Below the pieces are notes generated by a model. The model was given only the letters and a program-made list of their open reading frames with translations. It was not told the DNA's origin and searched no databases. The position numbers and the translations under genes were made by a program. From assembly GCA_007125415.1 (NCBI GenBank), contig SLDH01000247.1, positions 1 through 5,322 of the forward strand: a stretch of 5,322 bases of DNA. The letters are read 5' to 3'. Positions 1 through 4,841 of the stretch are shown here, in pieces. The DNA comes from Roseovarius sp. (GTDB taxonomy: Bacteria; Pseudomonadota; Alphaproteobacteria; Rhodobacterales; Rhodobacteraceae). How positions within the stretch are numbered: the first letter of the stretch is position 1; every line of letters starts with the position of its first letter.

Positions 1-51
1 ACCGCGTTCCTCATCGCTGAGTGAAATCGCAACCGACGCCCGACCACGCAT
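1..51 (-). CDS. IS630-family transposase, N-terminal fragment (runs off the window)
   Basis: The minus strand reads ATG at 51-49 followed by 17 open codons to the window edge, giving MRGRASVAISLSDEERG. The start is supported by a strong Shine-Dalgarno sequence, GGAGGTGA, a few bases upstream (about 55-62). The pattern of a basic RGR stretch, then a short hydrophobic run and LSDEER, is how many IS630-family transposases begin, just before their helix-turn-helix domain. That assignment is from memory of the family. The catalytic DDE residues lie outside the window, so I cannot say whether the gene is intact. It points the same way as the gene cluster, and its start codon is 66 bases beyond the stop codon of the transglutaminase-like gene, so an insertion sequence probably sits directly against that gene's 3' end. 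Confidence 0.7.
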   Translation of the reverse strand, partial: MRGRASVAISLSDEERG

Positions 52-117
52 GCCGTCACCTCCAAACCATGCCTCACCATGCCTCAAGTCAATGATGGCA
101 AATTTGGTTCCAGGTGA
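52..117 (-). mobile_element. probable left end / leader of the IS630-like element
   Basis: This is the 66-base stretch between the stop codon of the transglutaminase-like gene (118-120) and the transposase start. It carries the transposase ribosome binding site and a tandem 10-bp duplication. IS630-family elements insert at TA and duplicate it. A TA dinucleotide lies at 119-120, inside the TAG stop, so the element boundary may fall there. The matching inverted repeat would be at the other end of the element, outside the window, so the boundary is inferred and not seen. Confidence 0.4.
66..85. repeat. tandem 10-bp duplication ahead of the transposase
   Basis: The unit ACCATGCCTC occurs twice back to back, at 66-75 and 76-85 on the plus strand, with no mismatch. 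Read on the transposase strand it is GAGGCATGGT twice, ending just upstream of the ribosome binding site. It may be a slippage duplication or part of the element's end structure. Confidence 0.7.
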
Positions 118-1005
118 CTAGATTGAGTCTTCGAAAGGCGCTGACATTCGAACCGAAACTCCAACCGAAAGGTCACAAAAGACCCTGGGGCCTCCCGAAA
201 TCTTCCCCGTTATTGGAGAAATTTGCTGAATGCCCCGACCGACGGCAACTGGTATCAAGTTCTGCGATCCGACGCTTCGGTTGGTTGGATCGAAGGCAAT
301 CCAGCCAGCACCGGGGATAAATATCTCGACCCAGGCATGGGTAGATCCTGTGCCCGCCGATCCAACGAGGCTTATTTCGGGATTAGACAGATAACCCGAG
401 ACAATACGAGCCCCCAGGCCAAGACGGCGGGCAGATTCTGCTAGCAGGACTGCGAAATCACGGCACGAGCCCCACCCCCGGTCGAGTGTCTCGATCGGCG
501 ACTGGGTGCCTTCTGCGTCGCGGCTCTGATAAGAAATCTGCGTGAACACGCCATTGCTGATGTCTTTCAGAAGCGACAGGGTGTCGGTCGGGCGCGCCAT
601 CACAAAGCCCTCGATCCAGTTGGCAAAGCGGCCATCGGCATCGTGGTATTGCGGAACCGTCAGCGCACCGAGGTCCGTCCATTCGTCGGCGGGATAGATG
701 AAGGGAAATTGTGCGGCCGAGGCCGCGATGGGAAAGACTGGCCAGGCTGGCGCACTCAGCTCCACCACGGCGAGGCTATCGATCACCAATTGATCTGTCG
801 GAGCGTCAAAGACGGCGGTAGCGATCGCGTTTCCGGCCACATCATGCGCCCAGGTTACGGTCGCTGGCGGAGTAATTGACAAATCGTGCGACAAAAGCCG
901 CAACTCTCGCGTTTCGCGGGGACGCAGCATCAGCCTGTGCGGTCCAAGTTTGACCGCCTGCCGGTACCGGTAGGTTGTAGTGTGGAAGAGGTCGAGACAG
1001 GCCAA
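118..1005 (-). CDS. transglutaminase-like cysteine protein, catalytic triad intact
   Basis: A 295-residue protein of the bacterial transglutaminase-like superfamily (COG1305 type). The N-terminal part (about 5-90) matches the usual beta-rich bacterial transglutaminase N domain, with HTTTYRY at 8-14 and [11 protein letters not shown] at 21-31. The catalytic core lies at about 145-245. All three expected residues are visible: Cys181 in GWGSCRDFA, His223 in THAWVEIF and Asp239 in FDPTN. Such proteins are thiol enzymes, either peptidases or amide-transferring enzymes; the substrate cannot be read from sequence. No signal peptide is evident, suggesting a cytoplasmic protein. The start is TTG at 1005-1003, the only ATG, GTG or TTG between the upstream in-frame stop (1108-1110) and the conserved N-terminus. 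It has no convincing Shine-Dalgarno sequence, so the start is less secure than the gene. It appears to be the last gene of the minus-strand cluster and ends at the putative IS boundary. Confidence 0.93.
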   Translation of the reverse strand: MACLDLFHTTTYRYRQAVKLGPHRLMLRPRETRELRLLSHDLSITPPATVTWAHDVAGNAIATAVFDAPTDQLVIDSLAVVELSAPAWPVFPIAASAAQFPFIYPADEWTDLGALTVPQYHDADGRFANWIEGFVMARPTDTLSLLKDISNGVFTQISYQSRDAEGTQSPIETLDRGWGSCRDFAVLLAESARRLGLGARIVSGYLSNPEISLVGSAGTGSTHAWVEIFIPGAGWIAFDPTNRSVGSQNLIPVAVGRGIQQISPITGKISGGPRVFCDLSVGVSVRMSAPFEDSI

Positions 1006-1054
1006 AATCGGGTCCAGTGTGGTTCGAGGAACGCGGTACGCGTGTCGATGCAGA

Positions 1055-1264
1055 TCAGTTGCGGTGCGATGAACCCGGGCTAACAGGCGCGGCGTTTCGC
1101 CAGGCGTTCAACCCTTTGCAGCGACGACAAATCCGCTCTCCGAAACCCTCGCTCCAGAACAAGGTTTCGCATCGCAGACATTGGCGTTGCTGCGGAACGT
1201 CGCCATGGGCCCGCGCGGCCGCAATTTCTGGCACTGCCCTGTCGTCGGCTGCCTTGTGCGCCAT
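1055..1264 (-). CDS. small CxxC-x13-CxxC zinc-ribbon-like protein
   Basis: A 69-residue protein with two cysteine pairs, CLRC at 29-32 and CRRC at 46-49, 13 residues apart. This is the layout of a four-cysteine zinc ribbon or treble-clef knuckle. The motif CxRCExxFxSEGxxxRICxRCK resembles short alphaproteobacterial proteins I recall as uncharacterised zinc-finger proteins. Metal binding is inferred from the cysteines. The start is ATG at 1264-1262, which overlaps the TGA of the upstream gene by one base (TGATG) and has a weak GGGA upstream. Translation is therefore probably coupled to that gene. A TTG immediately before the ATG would add only one residue. The cysteine-free flanks give no clue to function. 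It could act in nucleic-acid binding or protein contacts. Confidence 0.75.
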   Translation of the reverse strand: MAHKAADDRAVPEIAAARAHGDVPQQRQCLRCETLFWSEGFGERICRRCKGLNAWRNAAPVSPGSSHRN

Positions 1265-1797
1265 CAAGTCTGTCCCGCTAAGTGGCGGCTGCTCGATCGC
1301 GACAGCGTTTCCGGTCTTGAAGGCATGCCTTCGTTTTCGGCGGCCCGGATTGACGCATCGTCCCGCGTCCTTTGGATGGGCGTCGTCGGCGCCGGCACAT
1401 TCAAATCAGGATCAGGCGTCCTGCGCCCCGAGTAGAGATGTCTCAGATGCGCCTCGGAAACACCGTCGGCCTGCATCACGAGGCGGACCATCGGATCAGC
1501 CAGCATTTCGTCTAGGAAGAAGTCGGACAACGCCCTGCCCGTCAGCTTGTCTCTTGCCCGCGCATGGTCGAGGTCGGCAAGGGAAACGGTCAGGGTCCGT
1601 GAAAGCCCGGGATGGGATATCCGGGAATGAAGCTTCACCAGGACGGAGGCTTTCCAGGCTTCGGGATCTTGGTTGTCAGGCGGTGACACCAACTCCGTCT
1701 CGATCTCATACTCTCCTGGCGGTAGTGTCTCGGAAAAGCCGGGCACATTGAACGGCCGGGCGAATACCGCGACGGTCTTGTGCGTCAGATCTTCCAT
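1264..1797 (-). CDS. conserved small protein with PF-x3-G / LPxGxY N-terminal domain and extended C-terminus
   Basis: A 177-residue protein of unknown function. The start is ATG at 1797-1795, chosen because GGAGAGGA lies about 8 bases upstream. The same frame is open further upstream but that part is arginine/proline-rich and not protein-like. Residues 7-84 align without gaps at first with the 104-residue protein at 4256-4570: both have a TV-x-F strand, PF at 15-16, G at 20 and LPxGxYE at 25-31, and later a DxDL / A / RD pattern. The family looks beta-rich at the N-terminus and helical after it. Here an additional helical segment follows (about 86-125), then a low-complexity tail. Residues 153-162 (AENEGMPSRP) are encoded by a dispersed repeat shared with 3206-3406, suggesting the C-terminus was altered by repeat insertion. 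The stop codon overlaps the next start (TGATG). Confidence 0.8.
   Translation of the reverse strand: MEDLTHKTVAVFARPFNVPGFSETLPPGEYEIETELVSPPDNQDPEAWKASVLVKLHSRISHPGLSRTLTVSLADLDHARARDKLTGRALSDFFLDEMLADPMVRLVMQADGVSEAHLRHLYSGRRTPDPDLNVPAPTTPIQRTRDDASIRAAENEGMPSRPETLSRSSSRHLAGQT
1309..1354 (-). repeat. dispersed repeat, copy 1
   Basis: This stretch aligns without gaps to 3323-3368, with about 10 mismatches in 46 positions. The core GGCATGCCTTCGTT is identical in both copies, followed by one substitution and TCGGC. Both copies are read on the minus strand in the same frame, giving the peptide AENEGMPSRP. This copy lies in the C-terminal coding part of the 177-residue protein. Confidence 0.7.
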
Positions 1798-1830
1798 TGG
1801 CGTGATCCTCTCCGGTGTGGATGCGGGTGA

Positions 1831-1860
1831 TGCGCGCCCCCTTCGAAAACGGGGCGCGTA
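1831..1860 (-). terminator. strong GC hairpin between two cluster genes
   Basis: The arms CGCGCCCC (1833-1840) and GGGGCGCG (1851-1858) are perfectly complementary and separated by a 10-base loop. One G-T and one T-A pair extend the stem outward. It lies 3' of the 46-residue gene (stop at 1874) and upstream of the ribosome binding site of the gene starting at 1797. No T-tract follows on the minus strand, so a classical intrinsic terminator is not supported. It may instead be a processing, pausing or mRNA-stabilising hairpin that adjusts expression of the downstream genes. Confidence 0.5.
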
Positions 1861-1873
1861 GCCTGTGCAAAGG

Positions 1874-2014
1874 TCAAGATGTCTTGGCTTTCGCCGGCGC
1901 TTCCTTGCCGGCAGCCTTGGGATCGTTTTCCGCGACCGGGGTCTTCGCGGCATTCACCGCAGGTTTCGGCTTCATTGCGGCAGCAGCCCTGGTGGTCAGT
2001 TCCTTGAAGGACAT
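1874..2014 (-). CDS. 46-residue Lys/Ala/Pro-rich basic peptide
   Basis: The start at ATG 2014-2012 is chosen because AAAGGA lies about 8 bases upstream. The product begins MSFKELTTRAAAAMKPKP and continues as an alanine, lysine and proline-rich tail. It has 13 Ala, 8 Lys and 5 Pro in 46 residues, with no Cys, Gln, Trp or Tyr. A short amphipathic N-terminal helix followed by a disordered basic tail is likely, resembling the tails of histone-H1-like bacterial proteins, but too short to assign. The in-frame ATG at 2056-2054 would give 60 residues but has a poorer ribosome site. The Shine-Dalgarno sequence lies in a small dyad (CAATC / GATTG with a 4-base loop at 2021-2034), which could weakly mask it. 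The gene lies between the His-less transglutaminase-like gene and the 177-residue gene. Function unknown. Confidence 0.6.
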   Translation of the reverse strand: MSFKELTTRAAAAMKPKPAVNAAKTPVAENDPKAAGKEAPAKAKTS

Positions 2015-2146
2015 ATCGTCAATCCTTTGATTGGCCGGTGCCAATTCCTTGTCCATGACGGACCGGGATGCTTGGCATCGGTATTGCATATATGGGGATT
2101 GGCGACCCGATTTACGATGGCGCATCGAAAAGGAAGCCAAGGTGAG

Positions 2147-2962
2147 TCAGGTCAATTCATCCGTCCATACCTTGAATTCCGTCAGAATGTTCTGGCCGAA
2201 TGTCTGGGTCAAAGGGACATCGGCGGCATCACGACCGCACGCGACAAGTATTCTTGCGATCATCGGTCTGTTATTCCGGGGATCGAACATGTGCCATTCT
2301 CCAGAAAGGAACACCTCCATCCACGCGGCAAAATCACCGGGAGGATGAGGGAGAGGTTCACCGATGTCGCTCAGATATCCGGTACAGTAGCGGGCCGGGA
2401 TGTTCATGCAGCGACATAGCGAGATGGCGAGATGGGCGAAGTCGCGGCAGACACCCTGCCGCTCGGCGAGGGTTTGCGATGCGGTGCGAGTCGCTTTCGC
2501 CTCCATGTAGTCGAAGCGGACATGTCCGCGCACGAAATCGCAGATTGCCTGGACGCGGGACCAACCGGGTTTCGTGGTCTCGAAAAGACGCCACGCTTCC
2601 TCCGAAAGAAGATCGGTATCGCAATAACGGCTCCCCTGCAGGAACACCAGAGTCTCGAACGGCAGTTCCTGAACCGCGTGCTGCTGCGCGCCCGGGGATG
2701 CGGGATCGGGCCGGCCCGTGTCGCGGAAGATTCCATCCGTCGACAAGGAGAAGTCGCCCGCCGGAGCCAGGAGGCGCGTACACCAGTTGCCGAAGCCGTC
2801 TCGGCAGCTTTCGAGCGGCACGCTCGGCGACGTTACGAGGTAATCGGCGCGCTCCAGATCGCCAAAGCGCGAGTAGTGGACGTTCAGCAGCGCGATCAGC
2901 GGTGTCGGTTGCGGGAAGCTGTATCGCAGACGACACCCTATGCTGACCCGCATGCCGGACAT
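2147..2962 (-). CDS. transglutaminase-like protein lacking the catalytic His
   Basis: A 271-residue transglutaminase-like protein of a subfamily I recognise from rhizobia. It has an N-terminal beta-rich domain (about 4-85) with IGCRLRYSFPQPTPLIALLN near the start and DGFGNWC at about 55-61, then a core at about 125-240. The nucleophile position is present (Cys172 in GVCRDFAHL), as is the Asp (Asp227 in MFDPRNN). Where a normal family member has HAWxEV, this protein reads AAWMEV, so Ala212 replaces the catalytic His. It may be inactive, or use another base. The start at 2962 is chosen for AAGG at a 9-base spacing. The Met at 2953 (three residues later) fits the usual family N-terminus and is the alternative. 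It follows the 72-residue gene by 25 bases. No signal peptide or membrane segment is seen. Confidence 0.92.
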   Translation of the reverse strand: MSGMRVSIGCRLRYSFPQPTPLIALLNVHYSRFGDLERADYLVTSPSVPLESCRDGFGNWCTRLLAPAGDFSLSTDGIFRDTGRPDPASPGAQQHAVQELPFETLVFLQGSRYCDTDLLSEEAWRLFETTKPGWSRVQAICDFVRGHVRFDYMEAKATRTASQTLAERQGVCRDFAHLAISLCRCMNIPARYCTGYLSDIGEPLPHPPGDFAAWMEVFLSGEWHMFDPRNNRPMIARILVACGRDAADVPLTQTFGQNILTEFKVWTDELT

Positions 2963-2987
2963 GCGGCCGCACCTTGTCATTTCACGA

Positions 2988-3206
2988 TCAACTTCCAAGA
3001 ATGCGCGCCACGTCGAAGAGACGGAAGCCTCGATTGCAATTCCACCGGTTGCCGGATCGGTCGAGATCGGCGTTCTGCGGCATCAGGCCAATCCCGTCCC
3101 GCGCAAAGACGGGGAAGGTCATGGATGCGATCACACCGGTCACGCTCACCGATCTCGCAATCGACTCTGCCACCGGGTATTTTGTTGGAGCCTCGTTGTG
3201 TCTCAT
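2988..3206 (-). CDS. hypothetical 72-residue protein
   Basis: The start is ATG 3206-3204, which shares its first base with the last base of the upstream TGA (TGATG). AGGGGA lies about 9 bases upstream, so both coupling and a ribosome site support it. The reading frame has GC-rich third positions and well-used codons through most of its length. The protein has a moderately hydrophobic middle (about 17-40, including SVTGVIASMTFPVF) too polar for a firm membrane-helix call, then an Arg/Asn-rich segment with a single Cys (WNCNRGFRLF at 55-64). I do not recognise the family. The stop is 25 bases before the transglutaminase-like start, consistent with one transcript. A longer overlapping frame on the same strand (2977-3234) was considered less likely because it lacks comparable start signals. 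Confidence 0.55.
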   Translation of the reverse strand: MRHNEAPTKYPVAESIARSVSVTGVIASMTFPVFARDGIGLMPQNADLDRSGNRWNCNRGFRLFDVARILGS

Positions 3207-3406
3207 CAACACTTATCCCCTGACCAGAGTCCATCGTTTGCCGCGCTTGTCTTCGATAGCCTAAGCACGAGCGTTCCGATCAGCCGTCGGGTGCACAAGG
3301 TCGGTGGTTGGAGGGCCTTGAAATTCGGTCTCGATGGCATGCCTTCGTTCTCGGCCACCTGGATCGAGAAGTCCTGCGGGACCGTCGGATGAGTGCTACC
3401 GGTCAT
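3206..3406 (-). CDS. small ORF containing the AENEGMPSRP repeat peptide
   Basis: A 66-residue ORF that begins at ATG 3406-3404, overlapping the TGA of the gene at 3403-3606 as ATGA, and ends in a TGA overlapping the next ATG as TGATG. Being linked at both ends is the main support. The first half uses typical GC-rich codons; the second half, after about residue 30, does so less. Residues 18-27 are AENEGMPSRP, encoded by the dispersed repeat copy 2. No family is recognised and no Shine-Dalgarno sequence precedes the start, so translation would depend on coupling. It may be a genuine short protein, or a relic in which an original gene was cut by the repeat and kept an open frame by chance. Confidence 0.4.
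   Translation of the reverse strand: MTGSTHPTVPQDFSIQVAENEGMPSRPNFKALQPPTLCTRRLIGTLVLRLSKTSAANDGLWSGDKC
3323..3368 (-). repeat. dispersed repeat, copy 2
   Basis: The partner of 1309-1354, in the same orientation and about 2 kb away. About 36 of 46 aligned positions agree, including the exact core GGCATGCCTTCGTT. It encodes AENEGMPSRP in the minus-strand ORF at 3206-3406. The flanks of the two copies do not align further, so this is a short dispersed element and not a gene duplication. Confidence 0.7.
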
Positions 3407-3606
3407 CGGGGCGACAACTTGTGCAAGGCCGCAGCAGCAAGAGCATGTTCCTTCTGGTGGTAGTCGCCGCGGAACTTGCCATCGACCTGCACCTCCCAGA
3501 TGCCGTTTCTTTCGCGCACTTGAACCCCACCGCGCTGCGACGGTCGGATAATGGAAGAATCCTGTGCTCCTTTACTTTTCGGCGGTACGGTTTTCATGTT
3601 GGTCAT
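3403..3606 (-). CDS. small protein with WxVxxDGxxxGDY motif
   Basis: A 67-residue protein. The start ATG 3606-3604 has an excellent AAGGAG site 6 bases upstream; in-frame ATG and GTG codons further out (3636, 3651, 3654) have worse spacing. The N-terminal 25 residues are basic and polar, likely disordered. Residues 28-65 form a compact unit: VQVRERNGIWEVQVDGKFRG, then DYHQKEHALAAAALHK. This predicts two or three beta strands and a C-terminal helix. The pattern resembles the small DUF2188-type fold (a strand pair with W-x-V, then a helix with E-A-x-A-A), but that is an impression and not a demonstrated match. Function unknown. Its stop overlaps the next start (ATGA). Confidence 0.7.
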   Translation of the reverse strand: MTNMKTVPPKSKGAQDSSIIRPSQRGGVQVRERNGIWEVQVDGKFRGDYHQKEHALAAAALHKLSPR

Positions 3607-3669
3607 TTCCGGCTCCTTCGCTTTGGGTTTGCGCATTTCTCCTAGGAGCATCACGGCGCGAATGGATTC

Positions 3670-3883
3670 TTACGCGTAATCATTCGTTTCGCGATGGTCA
3701 TGTTCGTGACGGACCATACTCATCGGCTCGACGAACAATGCTCTCAAATGATCGATGAAGCGCGGCTCCGTGCGCGCCATGAAGGCGATCAGAGCTTGCA
3801 GGATCCGTTCGTGGGCCAGCAAGCGCCGTTCGAGGTCGGTGGTCTAGGAGGAAGCTATCGGGCTGGCGCGATTCATCCTTCAT
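3670..3883 (-). pseudogene. small gene interrupted by an amber codon or frameshift
   Basis: From 3843 to the TAA at 3672-3670 the minus strand has a clear 57-codon open stretch. It has GC-rich third positions and a helical, charged product: TDLERRLLAHERILQALIAF at about its start and MSMVRHEHDHRETNDYA at its end. Its start is damaged. In the same frame, ATG 3876-3874 overlaps the preceding gene's TGA (ATGA), but a TAG at 3846-3844 interrupts after ten codons. In another frame, ATG 3883-3881 begins MKDESRQPDSFLLD and would join the conserved-looking part by a one-base shift near 3838-3846; after that point its own frame no longer looks coding. So either a nonsense codon or a one-base indel disrupts it, or a sequencing error is present. 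The family is not recognised. Confidence 0.6.
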
Positions 3884-4259
3884 CGACCGCGCTTTCCGGG
3901 AGCTCCGGCGAGCGATCGACATCAAGAGCTGCCAGGCAAGCCTGCGCGATGTCCCGGTCAGGTGCATCAGCTCCGGGAACCGTCGCCCAACCTGCCGCCA
4001 TGACGGCGTCGCGCCGCTGATATGTCGAGGCGTCCCGGATCGTCTCCATCTTGTCCGCCCGTGACGGGTCGGAGCGCGCCATGTCTAGGCAGACCGGTAC
4101 CATGGAGGCGACGACATCGTCTCGGGACATCGCCATCGCCCTGTCATTCGCGGTTCCGCCGGTCACCCAGCCGCCCCATGTGAATCCGACGACACCGACG
4201 AAGACCGCGCCGATCAGCGCGCCATAAATGCCGGGTTTGAGCCATTCGCGAGTGTTCAT
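3873..4259 (-). CDS. small inner-membrane protein with one N-terminal helix
   Basis: A 128-residue protein with a short cytoplasmic start (MNTREWLKPG), one strong hydrophobic glycine-rich segment at about 11-33, and a soluble domain of about 95 residues. WGGWVTGGTA at 28-37 follows the helix. The soluble part has two cysteines (Cys57, Cys108), which could form a disulfide if it is periplasmic. Related uncharacterised proteins are, as I recall, common in Hyphomicrobiales. The start ATG 4259-4257 has AGGAGG 7 bases upstream and overlaps the TGA of the preceding gene as ATGA. It most likely anchors in the inner membrane with its C-terminal domain outside; the topology is inference. Function unknown. 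Confidence 0.85.
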   Translation of the reverse strand: MNTREWLKPGIYGALIGAVFVGVVGFTWGGWVTGGTANDRAMAMSRDDVVASMVPVCLDMARSDPSRADKMETIRDASTYQRRDAVMAAGWATVPGADAPDRDIAQACLAALDVDRSPELPESAVDEG

Positions 4260-4570
4260 GTTCTATCCTCCTGCGGGGAAAGCGCCGCATCGCTGTTATC
4301 GTTCTTCTTGGTTTTACCGTGATCTCGGCTCAGCGCCTCTTTCAAGTCGCTGTCGTAAGTCGCCCGCAACTCGGAGCGTCCCGCATGGCTGCCTCTGCCG
4401 CGCACTGTCAGGTACGTCGCTGTCCGTCGGTAAGCCTCGAAGCTCAGCCCCCGGAGAAGCTCTTCTTCGACAATGACTTCGTAGTCACCGGCAGGCAGTT
4501 CGCCCGGGTATCCCGACAAGGTGAATGGGTTCGAAAACGTCACCGTCGATTTGGTCGACCGCATGGTCAT
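4256..4570 (-). CDS. conserved small protein with PF-x3-G / LPxGxY domain, short form
   Basis: A 104-residue protein and the first gene of the minus-strand cluster. The start ATG 4570-4568 has GGAGG 6 bases upstream; a second Met two codons later is possible. The open frame extends upstream to 4864 but that part crosses the divergent intergenic region and is not protein-like. The fold appears beta-rich at first (TVTFSNPF at 9-16, LPAGDYEVIVEEELL at 25-39), followed by FEAYRRTATYLTV (44-56) and a short helix, then a polar, lysine-rich tail from about 84. The first 80 or so residues align with the 177-residue protein at 1264-1797, so the two are relatives. I recognise the style from rhizobial hypothetical proteins but know no function. 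Confidence 0.83.
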   Translation of the reverse strand: MTMRSTKSTVTFSNPFTLSGYPGELPAGDYEVIVEEELLRGLSFEAYRRTATYLTVRGRGSHAGRSELRATYDSDLKEALSRDHGKTKKNDNSDAALSPQEDRT

Positions 4571-4700
4571 TTCTGGCCTCCGCGATGTATGGCATATCTG
4601 TCGTCCATCCCTGTTTTCGGCCCAAGTTTTCAAGCAGTGAACAGCCGAACGGTTTTCGTTTCTATAGCCCAGACGTATGTGATGCGCGCTGACACAAGTT

Positions 4701-4713
4701 AGTTCCGAGAACT
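4701..4713. promoter_or_regulatory. 13-bp dyad, possible operator
   Basis: AGTTC-CGA-GAACT is a perfect inverted repeat with 5-bp arms and a 3-base centre, placed near the middle of the divergent intergenic region. Its position and symmetry fit a dimeric regulator site. An arm of 5 bp can arise by chance, and no regulator gene is in the window. Confidence 0.35.
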
Positions 4714-4765
4714 GCGTCGGTTGAGAATACTCCAGACCAGTCGCCAGCACTGACCTGTGTAAGCG

Positions 4766-4803
4766 CGCGGAGACCGCGCTGCGCGTAGCCTGTGGGAGAC
4801 AGG
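4766..4803 (+). promoter_or_regulatory. two small hairpins in the leader of the plus-strand gene
   Basis: CGCGG-AGA-CCGCG (4766-4778) and CCTGT-GGGAG-ACAGG (4789-4803) are adjacent short perfect stems, ending about 38 bases before the ATG at 4842. If transcription starts upstream, they would lie in the 5' leader. A regulatory role is inferred from position only. Confidence 0.3.
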
Positions 4804-4841
4804 GGCGATCTGCGCTCCGGTAACCAAAGAAAGGATTGGCT

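Larger units (their letters stand above)
4571..4841. promoter_or_regulatory. divergent intergenic region between the two transcription units
   Basis: This 271-base stretch separates the starts of the minus-strand cluster (4570) and the plus-strand gene (4842), so it should hold promoters for both. The part near the cluster start is richer in A and T (for example TATAGA on the minus strand around 4661-4666). I could not identify a convincing -35/-10 pair on either strand. A GGAAC on the minus strand at 4706-4702 recalls the -35 of alphaproteobacterial general-stress sigma factor EcfG, but no matching -10 follows at the expected spacing. Confidence 0.6.

Noticed and set aside
1017..1751. 244-codon plus-strand ORF
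   Set aside because: It lies opposite three supported minus-strand genes, is rich in Arg, Ser and Pro as expected of a shadow frame in GC-rich DNA, and has no recognisable motif.
1798..1953. N-terminal extension of the 177-residue protein
   Set aside because: The extension is an Arg/Pro-rich stretch that crosses the hairpin at 1831-1860, whereas ATG 1797 has a strong ribosome site and fits the relative at 4256-4570.
2200..2946. Long overlapping ORFs on both strands (plus 2200-2946 and 2432-3223, minus 2358-2972)
   Set aside because: They overlap the clearly recognisable transglutaminase-like gene at 2147-2962 and have arginine-rich shadow composition.
3698..3837. Downstream half of the minus-strand ORF at 3698-3967
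   Set aside because: After about 3840 another minus-strand frame is the one that looks coding (DLERRLLAHERIL...), so this part is read as out of frame.
4681..4706. EcfG-type general stress promoter beginning at GGAAC (minus strand, 4706-4702)
   Set aside because: No GTT-type -10 element occurs 15-17 bases downstream.
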